A stretch of 64,000 nucleotides of DNA from CAYNVQ01 sp964400735 (GCA_964400735.1 CAYNVQ010000014.1:1-64000); one strand, 5' to 3'. Counted from the stretch's first letter, positions 41,383-51,510 are shown. Program-made: numbers and translations. The notes: generated from the letters alone by a model not told the origin.

Positions 41383-43982
41383 ACGACCGTCACTCAGCCC
41401 CTCCAAAAATCCCCAAATGGATTCTGGCAAAATTGTCCCATCGCATTGATAAGTACTCTCTCCTGGATGATTTGGAAGAAGAATACCTGACAAAATCCTC
41501 TGGCCAGGGGAAAACAAAATCACAAGTCTGGTACTGGATCCAGGCGCTGCGGGCCATTCCTTCGATCATTCTTTATTCCCTTTTCCGGAGCGCTGTCATG
41601 GCCAAAAACTACGCAACGCTCGCCTTGAGAAACATCAGAAAACATAAAATCTTTTCCATCATCAATATTTTAGGTTTGGCCATCGGCATCTCTTTGTGTC
41701 TTTTTGTCATCAGCTTGATCTTTTTCATGTACGGCAGCGATCGCTTTCATGAAAGAAAAGATAGAATCTATAGAGTCATATCTCAGACTATTACTGAACA
41801 TGCAGTCCTCGATAGAGCGACCGCCCCGATGCCACTGGCAGGTGAGCTGGAACAGATTCCGGGAATAGAAACCGTTGTCCGCATCAAAAAAAATTTCGGA
41901 GGAGCGGCGGTTTACAAAGAAAAGGGATTTTTGGTGAACGGTTTGTATACCGATACCCATTTTTTTCAAGTCTTCAGCTTCGAACTGGAACGGGGAGATC
42001 CCCAAACGGCCCTTGCGGAGCCCTATTCTATTATACTGACTCAGGAAGTGGCCCAAAAATTCTTCGACAACAGCGATCCCATAGAAAAAATATTACAAAT
42101 CCAGAACGTGGGAGATTTCACAGTCACTGGCGTACTGAAGGATGTCTCGAGACTCCAATCGCATATGAAATTCGAATGCCTGGTTTCTGTCTCGACGTTG
42201 GCTTCGCTCGAGAACCAAAAGAAAATCTATGCCAGTCTGACCAACTGGAAGAACCTGAATGATAACTATATCTATTTTCTCCTCCGCGAAAACGCTTCGC
42301 CAAAGGCCACTGAAGAGCTCCTGCCAGGCATCGTGGAAAAACACTATGGTGATGATGAAAATGAATATAGGTACAGCTTACAGGCTCTGACCAAAATATC
42401 TCCAGGTAAAAATCTGGCAAATAACCTCTCTGCAATGCCAATCCCAACAGAGGCCCCTTTGTTCCTGTCCATCATCGCCCTGATTATCATGGTCATCGCC
42501 TGTTTCAACTACACCAATTTGTCCCTGGCTAAAGCCCTGTCGCGGGCCAAGGAAGTAGGCATTAGGAAGACGATAGGCGCCAACCGGTTCAGCATCTTCA
42601 CCCAATTCATCGGGGAATCTATCACTTATGCCTTGATCGCTCTGGCCATGGCCTTTTTACTCTATAACCTTTTGCTGCCCCATTTTTTCCAATCGATTCT
42701 GATGCATGTCGAAATGGAAAATCTGGGATTCGGCTTGATATTTTCGTTCGTTCTTTTTTCCCTGTTCATCGGTTTTCTAGCCGGAATCATCCCGGCCATC
42801 CTCATCTCGAAATTCAATCCCACAGAAGTGCTGAAAGACATCACCAAAACCAAGCTGTTTTCGAAAGTCAATTTGCGCCGGGCCCTCGTGGTCACCCAGT
42901 TCTTCGTTTCCTTCATATTCATCATCACCACGATCGTCTTGTTCAAACAAATCAATTTTCAGAAAAACATCGATCTAGGATTCCAAACGGAAAATATTTT
43001 GAACGTTGAACTCCAAGGGATAGATTATGAAATTTTCAAGCAGGAAGTTTCCGGTCATCCGGGAATATCAAAAATCTCGGCCAGTGCTTTCATTCCCTGC
43101 ACCGGAATGGCATGGCTGGAGAATGTCAAGCGCTCGGAAGACGCGGAATTCATCGACATAGACTTTATCTCTATCGACAACAATTTTATCCCCAATTTCG
43201 GCCTGAAACTTGTTGCCGGAAGAAATTTTCCTGACGCGGTTAATCCGGAAAATGAAAGATTCGTCATTCTCAACGAAATGGCTGTGAAGCAATTCGGATT
43301 TCCATCGCCTGCGGATGCAATCGGCCAAACACTCATTTTTGGAAAGGATACCCAAGTTGAAATCATCGGGGCGGTCAATAATTTTCTCTCCCGGGATACA
43401 CAGAATCCGTCCCCTCCGATGGCCCTGAGAGTGGTTCCCGAGTATTTTGAATATGCCAACCTAAAGATAGCCACAGATGATATAGAGGCCGTTCTTCTGT
43501 TCCTCGAAACCAAGTGGAAAGAACTGGAACCCTACCGTCCATTTCGCTGCGCCTTCTTCGAAGACCAGCTGGAGGATTACAATATCGGGTCAAAAAATGC
43601 GCTGCGTGGCCTGAGTTTTATAACCTTTCTTACCATTCTGATCGCCTTTTTCGGATTGTTGGGCATGGTCCTTTACGACACCGAAGCGAGGGTCAAAGAA
43701 ATTGGGATCCGCAAAGTCATGGGGGCCTCGATAGGCAGCATCATCCTGACCACATCGAAAACCTTTATGTTCCTATTACTGCTGGCTGCCGCATTGGCCA
43801 TTCCGGTGGCCTGGTTCGCGAATCACATGATACTCCAGAGTATCGCCAACCGCATCGAGCTGGGAATAGGGATTTTTGTACAGGGATTGGCGATCATGTT
43901 TGCCTTGGGTTTTCTGACTATTTTTTCCCAGACCATCAAGGCAGCCTCCAGGAACCCGGTGGAATCTTTGAGGTATGAGTGA
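41379..43982 (+). CDS. MacB/FtsX-type duplicated orphan permease with prefix domain (cassette 3)
   Basis: At 867 aa, the true start is ATG 41379 (AAAGGAGAGATATC before it); an in-frame ATG at 41334 lies inside padR. Prefix domain about 1-75 (SAPPKIPKWILAKL), then FSIINILGLAIGISLCLFVI as first helix. Two periplasmic MacB-like domains follow. The FtsX blocks carry EVGIRKTIGAN and EIGIRKVMGAS, and the end is NPVESLRYE. No ATPase gene is nearby. This copy is the most divergent in its second FtsX block (GLLGMVLYDTEARVK). Confidence 0.88.
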   Translation: MNDRHSAPPKIPKWILAKLSHRIDKYSLLDDLEEEYLTKSSGQGKTKSQVWYWIQALRAIPSIILYSLFRSAVMAKNYATLALRNIRKHKIFSIINILGLAIGISLCLFVISLIFFMYGSDRFHERKDRIYRVISQTITEHAVLDRATAPMPLAGELEQIPGIETVVRIKKNFGGAAVYKEKGFLVNGLYTDTHFFQVFSFELERGDPQTALAEPYSIILTQEVAQKFFDNSDPIEKILQIQNVGDFTVTGVLKDVSRLQSHMKFECLVSVSTLASLENQKKIYASLTNWKNLNDNYIYFLLRENASPKATEELLPGIVEKHYGDDENEYRYSLQALTKISPGKNLANNLSAMPIPTEAPLFLSIIALIIMVIACFNYTNLSLAKALSRAKEVGIRKTIGANRFSIFTQFIGESITYALIALAMAFLLYNLLLPHFFQSILMHVEMENLGFGLIFSFVLFSLFIGFLAGIIPAILISKFNPTEVLKDITKTKLFSKVNLRRALVVTQFFVSFIFIITTIVLFKQINFQKNIDLGFQTENILNVELQGIDYEIFKQEVSGHPGISKISASAFIPCTGMAWLENVKRSEDAEFIDIDFISIDNNFIPNFGLKLVAGRNFPDAVNPENERFVILNEMAVKQFGFPSPADAIGQTLIFGKDTQVEIIGAVNNFLSRDTQNPSPPMALRVVPEYFEYANLKIATDDIEAVLLFLETKWKELEPYRPFRCAFFEDQLEDYNIGSKNALRGLSFITFLTILIAFFGLLGMVLYDTEARVKEIGIRKVMGASIGSIILTTSKTFMFLLLLAAALAIPVAWFANHMILQSIANRIELGIGIFVQGLAIMFALGFLTIFSQTIKAASRNPVESLRYE

Positions 43983-44150
43983 ATTTTTAAGGGGTAAGAT
44001 CGAGACAATATTTGATATCAAGAGGTAAGCAAAAGGTCAGCAAAAAGGTCAGCAGCCAGGCAGAAGCAAGCAGTTGATATAAAACAAATAAGCTTATTTT
44101 TAGCTGACTATTCGGCCTTAGATTCGCTTTTTCGGGTTAAAATGGCCTTT

Positions 44151-45674
44151 CTAAGCAGGTTCCACGGAAAAATCTTCGTCTCCACCGACAGGAGCCGGTT
44201 TGAAACCGCTTTCCAGAGAACCCAGTTCTCTCTGCAGCTTTTCTTTTTCCTCATCCGGGATTTCAGGATGCTGGAGACAGAGGTCCAAGACTTTTTTCGT
44301 GACAGACGATCCAAGTTCCTTGGCAATTCGGGCGAAATTCTGGAGCAGTACTGGGGATGACTTCGAATCGAGCTCCTGGAGAAGCTCGGCGGTCAGCCCG
44401 TTCGCTTCTTCCCTATCTCTGCTCTCCATCAAATATTTAAGCAGCGAAAATTTATAGGTCGGACTTATGGACGACTCAGCCACTTTTTCCCGCAAATCTT
44501 TATACCGTTTCCAGGCAATTTCCAATTGTTCGTGTCTGACTTCGCTCTCTATAAGCTTTATAAAAAATTTCGCTGCCTCATCCCCTTTTCCCATCTCCAC
44601 CCCGACATCCCATAAGGCATCCACCACATCTTTGCGCAGGGGATTCCTTTGCGCCTCATCCAAAAGAAGCCCATAGGCTTCATCGATCCTTCCCATATTT
44701 TTTTTCTGAAGCGCTTTGATGACCACATCGACCCCACCTTCCTGACTTTCCAGCTTGGCCTCGATCTTGGGATGAATGTACTTTTCTTCGATTTTGAGAT
44801 GTTTCATTCCCAGAGCCACCAACACGCCGAAGACAAAGCCCCAGACATGGGCCCAATGGGCTACCCCACCGCCTCCTCCCTGGGCATTGATGGAATCCAC
44901 CACACTGGCATTGAAAAACTCCAACAGAACCCAGAGAGGGAGCATCACAAAAGCCGGAGCTTCGAAGGTCCCTCTGAAAAAGAACGCGATCCAGTAGAAA
45001 AACCTCATCTTGGTCTTCCAGAAATTGATCAGGAAGGCACCCATCACACCGGCGATGGCACCTGAGGCTCCGATCAAGGGCCCGGTAAAGTGGGGGTAGT
45101 GGGCCGCATACAACAGGGCCGAAAGTACCCCCATGGCCAGATAAAAAGCGGCATAAATCGGCCGTCCCCACAGATCCTCGATAAAAGGCCCTGTCAAGTA
45201 AAGGAGTAGAAGGTTGCCCAACAGATGCAGCCAGCCGCCATGCACGAACATGTAGGTCAGAAGAGCAAGGAACGACTTGTCGGCCGGGATGAATCCCCAC
45301 TTTCTGTAGGGGAAATCATTCAAGGTGCCCAGAAGTTTCTGAGAAAGTTGGTCAAGCTCTTCCTGCTCCTGGGCCATCACCACCCGGTCGGGACGGGGAA
45401 TGCTCTGGCGGTAGACGCTGAGCATGGTCTCTATTTGTTCTTCTCCTCCGCCCTGATACATCAAATCCTTTATTCCTGGGTCCAGCTCGAGATAGGGATG
45501 ATTGAAATAATAGACGACCATCTCCTCTGCAGCACTCTCTAACCTCTTTTTCTTTGTTCCAACCTCCATGCTCAGGATGATATGCAGGATGAAACACAGG
45601 ATCATGATTCCGAAGGTTACCCACGGCAACCGGCGGACCTCGTTGCTTTCATGGCCTATTGGTATGACAATCAT
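44151..45674 (-). CDS. rhomboid family intramembrane serine protease with long C-terminal domain
   Basis: This 507-aa protein begins with a short cytoplasmic start and a first helix (VTFGIMILCFILHIILSM), then a ~100-residue loop. The rhomboid core follows: FVHGGWLHLLGNLLLLYLTG, GASGAIAGVMGAF (catalytic Ser) and VAHWAHVWGFVFG (catalytic His). From about 300 there is a ~200-residue soluble helical tail resembling TPR-like repeats. Rhomboids cleave membrane proteins within the bilayer; the tail may select substrates. It stands alone between cassettes 3 and 4. Confidence 0.9.
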   Translation of the reverse strand: MIVIPIGHESNEVRRLPWVTFGIMILCFILHIILSMEVGTKKKRLESAAEEMVVYYFNHPYLELDPGIKDLMYQGGGEEQIETMLSVYRQSIPRPDRVVMAQEQEELDQLSQKLLGTLNDFPYRKWGFIPADKSFLALLTYMFVHGGWLHLLGNLLLLYLTGPFIEDLWGRPIYAAFYLAMGVLSALLYAAHYPHFTGPLIGASGAIAGVMGAFLINFWKTKMRFFYWIAFFFRGTFEAPAFVMLPLWVLLEFFNASVVDSINAQGGGGGVAHWAHVWGFVFGVLVALGMKHLKIEEKYIHPKIEAKLESQEGGVDVVIKALQKKNMGRIDEAYGLLLDEAQRNPLRKDVVDALWDVGVEMGKGDEAAKFFIKLIESEVRHEQLEIAWKRYKDLREKVAESSISPTYKFSLLKYLMESRDREEANGLTAELLQELDSKSSPVLLQNFARIAKELGSSVTKKVLDLCLQHPEIPDEEKEKLQRELGSLESGFKPAPVGGDEDFSVEPA

Positions 45675-45807
45675 GGCTTTTCCCTTTTTTTCGGCTTTTT
45701 TCCTTTTATGCTACCCAGGGAAAAAAATTTCCCCCTAAATGGTGCCGCATCCCCAGGCATCTATCAATCGCCTTTAGGGATGAATCTGGGGGTTATTTTT
45801 GGCGGGT

Positions 45808-48453
45808 TTACTCGTATCGAAGACTCTCGGCAGGGTTTGACATCGCCAATCTGGCTGCATAATAGCTGACTGTCGCAAAGGAGACAAACAGGGCCAAAAT
45901 AACGGAAATCACAAAAGGCCAGATGTCGATGGATGTTCTGTAGGCAAAATCCTTCAGCCAATTCCTCATGATGAAATAGGATAGAGGCGCAGCCATCAAA
46001 AATCCGATCAAAACGAGTCGGCAGAACTCTCTCGAGAGAAGCAGCAAGATTTCGGGTACAGAGGCCCCAAGCACCTTGCGTATGCCGATTTCTTTGGTCC
46101 GCTGCTCGGTCATGTACGCGCTCAATCCAAACAGTCCGAGACAGCTGATAATTACGGCCAAAGCCGAAAAAATGTTGAGAATTTGGCCCGACCTGAGCTC
46201 AGACTTATACATGCTTTCAAAACGGTCATCGAGAAAAGAAAAGGCAAAAGGATAACCGGGCAAATATTTGTTCCAAAGCTCTCTGATGGATTCTATTTGT
46301 TCCGAGACATTCTCTGTTTGAAGCCGTACAGCAAAAAATTCCGAACTGGGCTCCAGGTAAAGAGCCAGGGGCATGATGGTTTCTCTCATGGAATCGAAAT
46401 GAAAATTTTTAACTACTCCGATTACCGTGAAATACTGGTATTTTCCAGATTTGCTCGAACCGACAACTCCTATCCTTTTTCCTATCGGATTGTCCCAGCC
46501 AAGCATATCCGCAGCCGTTTCATTGATGATGGCTGCTGTGGAATCAGTTGAATATTCCCTGGAAAAATCCCGCCCCTGGATGATATTCATGTTGAAAGTC
46601 TTTATGAAATCGTGGTCAGCCCTCCAAGCCTGAACCGCAATGAAGCCTTTCTGTTCTTTTTGTCCCTCCGGAAAAATCGAACGGACCCGACGATTGGAAA
46701 GGACGGGAAGATAGCTGGTTATCGTGGCGGATACGACGTCCGGATTTTGTTTCAGCTCTTCCTTGAAGGCCTCGATTCTCTGTCCCAGGATGAAAGCATC
46801 CTGGATGACCAGGACCTGTTCTTTCTGGAATCCCAGGTCTTTGTTCTGAATATACCTCATCTGATTATGGATGATTAGGGTTCCGATTATGAGAACGATA
46901 GACGTCAGGAATTGAAAGACCACAAGCGTGCTGCGCAGCCAATGGGTTCTGGATCCACCTATCATCTGCTGTTTCAGAACCGAAACAGGCTTGAAGGACG
47001 ACAGGACAAAGGCCGGATAAATCCCCGCAATGATCCCCACGAAAACGATGATAGCGGCTAAAATCAGAATTTGAGAAGGATGGGCAAGAAAATGGATATC
47101 GATCTCTCTCCCGATGATGGAGTGAAAGGCAGGCTGGAGAAACCGGACGAGCACGAGCGCCACCAACAGCGCCGCCACGCTCATCAACACAGATTCGGTG
47201 ATGAACTGAACGATCAACTGCGAGCGGGCCGAACCGACGACCTTTCTGATCCCCACTTCTCTGGCTCTTTTGGCAGAACGGGCTGTGGAAAGATTGATAA
47301 AGTTGATGCTGGCGATCAAGAGACAAAAGAGGGCGATGGCCGAAAAAATGTAGATGTATTTGATGTCACTATTTGGTTCCAGTTCAAAGCCCAAATTCGA
47401 GTGCAAATGAATAGAGGTCAGGGGCTGGAGAAAATATTCCCATTTCGTTCCGCTCTCCTTGAGCTGGGCGTAGACTTTTCCGGTGAAGGTTTTGAATTCC
47501 TGGTCGCAATATTTTTCGACCATTGCCGGAAATTTGGCCTCCAGTGCATCCGGGTCCGCCCCCTTCCCTAACAAGAGGTAAGTGTATACATCCAGGCTTG
47601 TCCACTCCATCACCAATCTTTTCTCCACACTGACCATAGAGCCGATAAAACTCCAATGAAAGTGAGAGTAGCTGGGAATATCCTGGAAAACGCCCGTGAC
47701 TTGAAAATCGATGCTGTTATCCAGGTTGAGCGTTTTTCCCACAGGATCGTCGCCGCCGAAATATTTTTTGGCTGTGGTTTGGCTGATGATGAGTGTGTTC
47801 GACGCGCTGAGAGCTGTTTGAGGATCTCCCTCTAGCAGCGGAATCGAAAAAATATCCAATACATTTGCATCGGCAAAGATAAAATCGGTCTCCTTATACG
47901 TTTTATCGCCACAGCGGATATACCAGTTTCCACCGGTTTTGAGCCTGACAGCATCCTCGACTTCAGGAAAATCGTCAACCATGGCTTGAGCTGTTGGCGC
48001 CCCCACAATAGCCCTCTCTAATTCATTCCCGCCCATTCTGATAGACACGGCAAGACGGTATATTCGGTCGGCCTTTTCATGGTATCGGTCATAGCGTAGC
48101 TCGTGCTGGACATAAAACAGGATAAACAAAACACAGGTGATGCCGACGGCCAAGCCGATGATGTTTATAGCCGAGTAAAGCTTTTGCCGGCGAAGATTTC
48201 TCGAAGCCACCTTGAAATAATTCTGAAACATCATCATTCTCCAGCAGATATAATTTTTTACCGAAAGGACGAAGGAGCGCAGAACAAAAAACCAGAAACG
48301 GTAACGTCCGCGTCGAATTCCCGATTCCTCAACGAAATCATGAAAAATCTCCTCATAGTCTCCCCTCTTGGCTTCATCGAGCTCCCTCTCGCAGAAACGG
48401 ATCATCCATTCGGCGAATTTAGGAATTCTAGTGGATCGTGTCTTCGGGCTCAT
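45808..48453 (-). CDS. MacB/FtsX-type duplicated orphan permease with prefix domain (cassette 4)
   Basis: At 881 aa it has a prefix domain about 1-85 (IPKFAEWMIRFCERELDEA), a first helix in LYSAINIIGLAVGITCVLFI, two periplasmic domains, and FtsX blocks with EVGIRKVVGSA and EIGIRKVLGAS. The end is NPAESLRYE. Its start overlaps the PadR stop (ATGA, 48450-48453). As in the others, the catalytic ATPase subunit is not encoded here. Confidence 0.88.
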   Translation of the reverse strand: MSPKTRSTRIPKFAEWMIRFCERELDEAKRGDYEEIFHDFVEESGIRRGRYRFWFFVLRSFVLSVKNYICWRMMMFQNYFKVASRNLRRQKLYSAINIIGLAVGITCVLFILFYVQHELRYDRYHEKADRIYRLAVSIRMGGNELERAIVGAPTAQAMVDDFPEVEDAVRLKTGGNWYIRCGDKTYKETDFIFADANVLDIFSIPLLEGDPQTALSASNTLIISQTTAKKYFGGDDPVGKTLNLDNSIDFQVTGVFQDIPSYSHFHWSFIGSMVSVEKRLVMEWTSLDVYTYLLLGKGADPDALEAKFPAMVEKYCDQEFKTFTGKVYAQLKESGTKWEYFLQPLTSIHLHSNLGFELEPNSDIKYIYIFSAIALFCLLIASINFINLSTARSAKRAREVGIRKVVGSARSQLIVQFITESVLMSVAALLVALVLVRFLQPAFHSIIGREIDIHFLAHPSQILILAAIIVFVGIIAGIYPAFVLSSFKPVSVLKQQMIGGSRTHWLRSTLVVFQFLTSIVLIIGTLIIHNQMRYIQNKDLGFQKEQVLVIQDAFILGQRIEAFKEELKQNPDVVSATITSYLPVLSNRRVRSIFPEGQKEQKGFIAVQAWRADHDFIKTFNMNIIQGRDFSREYSTDSTAAIINETAADMLGWDNPIGKRIGVVGSSKSGKYQYFTVIGVVKNFHFDSMRETIMPLALYLEPSSEFFAVRLQTENVSEQIESIRELWNKYLPGYPFAFSFLDDRFESMYKSELRSGQILNIFSALAVIISCLGLFGLSAYMTEQRTKEIGIRKVLGASVPEILLLLSREFCRLVLIGFLMAAPLSYFIMRNWLKDFAYRTSIDIWPFVISVILALFVSFATVSYYAARLAMSNPAESLRYE

Positions 48454-48779
48454 AACTCGTCTTCAAGATACTCTACAGATAGGCTCTCCCACAAAGATTC
48501 CTGTACTTTTCTGGTCTCGACCAAAGCCTTTATCCCTTCCCGGGTCAGTTTGTACAACCTCTTGCTCCGGCCGCCTCTCTCGGAGATGGGATCACTCAGA
48601 GAGGAAATCAGGTATTTCTTTTTCTCCAGCCTTTCTAGGGGGAGATAGACAGCATTCAGCAGCCATCTCATCCCGGTCATCTCTGTCAGTTTCCTGGCGA
48701 TGGTCACGCCATAGGCATTACCCTGAAGCTTCCAGACGGCCAGCAATACCATCTCTTCCTGCCGGGTTAAAAATTTCAT
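48450..48779 (-). CDS. PadR family transcriptional regulator (cassette 4)
   Basis: This 109-aa protein has motifs RQEEMVLLAVWKLQGNAYGVTI, LLNAVYLPLERLEKKKYL and ERGGRSKRLYKLTREG. The recognition-helix region differs from the other PadR copies (NAVYLPLERL against GAIYD.L.RL), in line with a different operator. The ATG is preceded by GAGGCTTTA. It is coupled to the permease by ATGA. Confidence 0.92.
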   Translation of the reverse strand: MKFLTRQEEMVLLAVWKLQGNAYGVTIARKLTEMTGMRWLLNAVYLPLERLEKKKYLISSLSDPISERGGRSKRLYKLTREGIKALVETRKVQESLWESLSVEYLEDEL

Positions 48780-48799
48780 TAAAGCCTCATCTCTTTTTG

Positions 48800-48858
48800 A
48801 TTTCTCTATAATTGTAAGACTAATTGCGCTTCATGTCAAGAATTATTTGTCTATAATT
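48800..48858 (-). promoter_or_regulatory. promoter and operator-like repeats of cassette 4
   Basis: On the minus strand TTGACA (48834-48839) and TACAAT (48811-48816) are 17 bp apart. AATTATAGAGAAAT (48800-48813) and AATTATAGACAAAT (48845-48858) are direct repeats (13 of 14), centres 45 bp apart, placed like the inverted arms of the other cassettes. Confidence 0.65.
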
Positions 48859-48891
48859 TAAAGAAAAATTAAAATATTAATCTTTTTTTAC

Positions 48892-48928
48892 AAAAAAAAG
48901 GACAGCCCCCTTACGAAGAGGGCTGTCC
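48892..48928 (-). terminator. intrinsic terminator of the VWA gene
   Basis: On the minus strand GGACAGCCCTC pairs with GGGGGCTGTCC across a 7-nt loop and is followed by eight T residues. It lies 16 bp after the stop codon of the VWA gene. Confidence 0.85.
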
Positions 48929-48943
48929 CTTGGTGAAAGGAGG

Positions 48944-50896
48944 TTAGTTATCTTTGGAGCGGAGGCTGTCCAACAGGCCGCACTTTTCGACCAGTTGGAT
49001 GAATTCGGCACGGTAGCCGAATACATCGTCGCCTTTGCTCTCTCGGGCTAAATTCAAAACACTATCGTAGGTTGTTTTTCCTTTGAACTCGGAATCGCGA
49101 AGCAGCATACCGAAACCCGCCACTGCCGCCGAAAACTTGAAGTTGTCCGAAGTCTTGGCCAGGACGATATTCCTGTCCACCAGCGGATGCTCGATCAACT
49201 TGCTCTTTTCGCCGTCCGGCTTTTTGTAGCGAAGCTTGAGGGTCAATAGCTCTTTGCTCTTGAAAGCTTCGGCACTGATCTTGGTGTCCTGGTACCTGAG
49301 CTCATCCACACCCGGAACCTCCTCGTCCGATCCATAAGGGATGATCTCATACAGGGCGGTTACGGTATGGCCCGCACCCAACTCACCTGCATCCTTGGTG
49401 TCATCGTCAAAATCCTCTTTTTTCAGCATGCGGTTTTCATAGCCGATAAGCCGGTAGGCCTTGACTTTGGCCGGATTGAACTCTATCTGGAGCTTGACGT
49501 CTTTGGCGATGGTGAAGAGAGTGCCCCGCATGTCATCGACGAAGACCTTCTTGGCCTCCATCAAGTTGTCGATATAGTAATAGTTGCCGTTTCCTTTGTC
49601 GGCCAACTGCTCCATGCGGCCGTCCTTGTAATTGCCCATTCCGAAACCGAGCACGGTGAGAAAAATGCCTTTCTTTCGGTAGTCCTCGATCATCCTCACC
49701 AGCTCCGATGTGCTGGAAACGCCCACGTTGAAGTCACCGTCTGTGGCTAGGATGATGCGGTTGTTTCCCTCCGGGATGAAATTTTCCTCGGCCACCTTGT
49801 AGGCCAGTTTAATTCCAGCCCCGCCTGCGGTCGAGCCGCCGGCCTGAAGCCTGTCGATGGCCGCTATGATCGTTTTATCTTGGCTAGCTTCCGTGGAGGG
49901 GAGCACTAGTCCAGCCGCGCCCGCATAGACCGCGAGCGCCACTCGATCCTTAGGGCCCAACTTTTTGACCAGAAGTTTGAACGCCTGCTGTAAGAGGGGG
50001 AGCTTGTTGGGAGGACTCATGGAGCCGCTGACATCCAGCAGAAACACCAGATTGCTGGGGGGAAGCTTTTTGGACTCAAGCGTTCGACCTTGCAGGCCGA
50101 TATGGACCAGCCGGTGGGATGTGCTCCAGGGGCAGGTGGAGATTTCGGTGGTGATGGAGAAAGGCTCACCGTTTTTGGGCTGAGGGTAATCGTAGTCAAA
50201 ATAGTTGATCATCTCCTCGATACGGACAGCGTCCTTGTAGGGAAACTGGTTGTTGTTGATGAACCGGCGGACATTGGCATATGACGCCGTGTCCACATCG
50301 ATGGAAAAAGTGGAGAGAGGATTCTGGAGTGCCAGCAAAAACCGGTTTTCGTAGATGCGGTCGTACTCCTCGGTGTTCCAGTCTTGAGGAATCTGGTAGG
50401 CAAAATTGTCTTTTGACCGGTACATTTGTGGTGAGGCAGGTTGTTTTTTTTCGCCTGAAACAGCACTACTCAAAACAACTCCCTGAATGTGTTTGTCTAT
50501 CATTTCCTCTTTGAGCTCTGCCTCTTTCGGTCGAGCAGGGAAAATTTCATTCCCTTCGAAATGAAGAGTGAAATTGACAACCGCTGTTTTGTCGGCCTGG
50601 ACAATGATCCCCATGTCTTTGATCGATTTAAAGCCAGTCATAGACACCCACACATCATAGATCCCGCTGGGAAGATTTAGAAAGGCATAACGGCCCTTCT
50701 TATCTGTCTTTGTTCTGTAGGTGAGCTGGGTGGCCGTGTTCTCGGCCACAACTTCGATCCCGCAGACAACCACGCCCTTGGCGTCGGTGACGGTGCCTTG
50801 AAGGGATGCAGCGTTTTCCGCCAACATGATCCCCAGAAACAACATCAGCCCGGCGGCAATCCCAATCCCTGTGATTCCTAACCTTGTCTTTTTCAT
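48944..50896 (-). CDS. secreted VWA-domain protein (YfbK-like) with carboxypeptidase-regulatory-like domain
   Basis: This 650-aa protein starts at ATG 50896, after CAGGAGGAAAGAC; the open frame extends upstream without a better site. Signal region GITGIGIAAGLMLFLGIML. Residues ~30-115 form a CarboxypepD_reg-like beta-sandwich (QGTVTDAKGVVVCGIEVV, GRYAFLNLPSGIYDVWV). A YfbK N-terminal-type domain follows (NPLSTFSIDVDTASYANVRRF), then a VWA domain with a MIDAS motif FLLDVSGSMS and ATDGDFNVG, and a DUF3520-like C-terminal part (GYRAEFIQLV). Metal-dependent adhesion or scaffold role is likely. It is monocistronic with a strong terminator. Confidence 0.88.
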   Translation of the reverse strand: MKKTRLGITGIGIAAGLMLFLGIMLAENAASLQGTVTDAKGVVVCGIEVVAENTATQLTYRTKTDKKGRYAFLNLPSGIYDVWVSMTGFKSIKDMGIIVQADKTAVVNFTLHFEGNEIFPARPKEAELKEEMIDKHIQGVVLSSAVSGEKKQPASPQMYRSKDNFAYQIPQDWNTEEYDRIYENRFLLALQNPLSTFSIDVDTASYANVRRFINNNQFPYKDAVRIEEMINYFDYDYPQPKNGEPFSITTEISTCPWSTSHRLVHIGLQGRTLESKKLPPSNLVFLLDVSGSMSPPNKLPLLQQAFKLLVKKLGPKDRVALAVYAGAAGLVLPSTEASQDKTIIAAIDRLQAGGSTAGGAGIKLAYKVAEENFIPEGNNRIILATDGDFNVGVSSTSELVRMIEDYRKKGIFLTVLGFGMGNYKDGRMEQLADKGNGNYYYIDNLMEAKKVFVDDMRGTLFTIAKDVKLQIEFNPAKVKAYRLIGYENRMLKKEDFDDDTKDAGELGAGHTVTALYEIIPYGSDEEVPGVDELRYQDTKISAEAFKSKELLTLKLRYKKPDGEKSKLIEHPLVDRNIVLAKTSDNFKFSAAVAGFGMLLRDSEFKGKTTYDSVLNLARESKGDDVFGYRAEFIQLVEKCGLLDSLRSKDN

Positions 50897-51157
50897 GTCT
50901 TTCCTCCTGTTTGAATTTTTTGCCTCAACTTTCATCTTCGCCCTCATCCCTATATACAATCCAGTTTAAAAAATTTTCTTTTTTTTTATTGGGGATGGAG
51001 CATCCTGTCACCTTGTTTACAAATTTAAAGGGTTCTCTTCCATTTTGTGTGGGTAAGATCAAAGGTAAAAGACATCAGGCATGTCAGAAGCGAAATCTGA
51101 GGACCCCGACCCAACCTACCCCAGCCTTCCCGAATCGTTCTTCGAAGGTAACAATAA

Positions 51158-51247
51158 GGGGACGTTCCATTCAGGGACACTCTATAATTTATTTAAAAAA
51201 AGCCACATCTATGTTACATAGGGTGTCCCCAAATGGGACGTCCCCAT
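51158..51247. repeat. ~90-bp REP-like hairpin nested in the long element
   Basis: It starts GGGGACGTTCCATT and ends AATGGGACGTCCCC. The arms pair over about 28 bases with a few mismatches and G-U pairs. The short copy D lacks it, so it was probably inserted. The shape is that of REP sequences moved by RAYT transposases. Confidence 0.6.
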
Positions 51248-51365
51248 ATTGTCGGCGAGGATGTATTGAGCACGACAACACCAAAGGAGTGGGATTGGGA
51301 TTAACATGACTTAGGTTCCATAGGAATAAGTTTTATTGCGGAGTTCCGCAGCCGCTGAGAAGAAC

Positions 51366-51498
51366 AACAGCGTTTGGAGAAACGCTGTTGGGGGTTCCAA
51401 GGGGGTAGGACCCCTTGGTCGCAGGGCGAAGCCCGAGAAGGGGAGGCAGCGAGTCCGAAGGGCGAGCGTTGGAAGGGGGAAGTCAGTTCCCCCTCCAA
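51366..51498. other. four-hairpin insert in the long element
   Basis: Hairpins: AACAGCGTTT/AAACGCTGTT (51366-51389, perfect 10 bp), CCAAGGGG/CCCCTTGG (51397-51418, perfect 8 bp), GGGC-gaa-GCCC (51424-51434), and TTGGAAGGGGGAA/TTCCCCCTCCAA (51469-51498, one bulge). It is absent from copy D. Its last arm is repeated at window position 1-20. Confidence 0.6.
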
Positions 51499-51510
51499 GG
51501 AGGTGATGGA

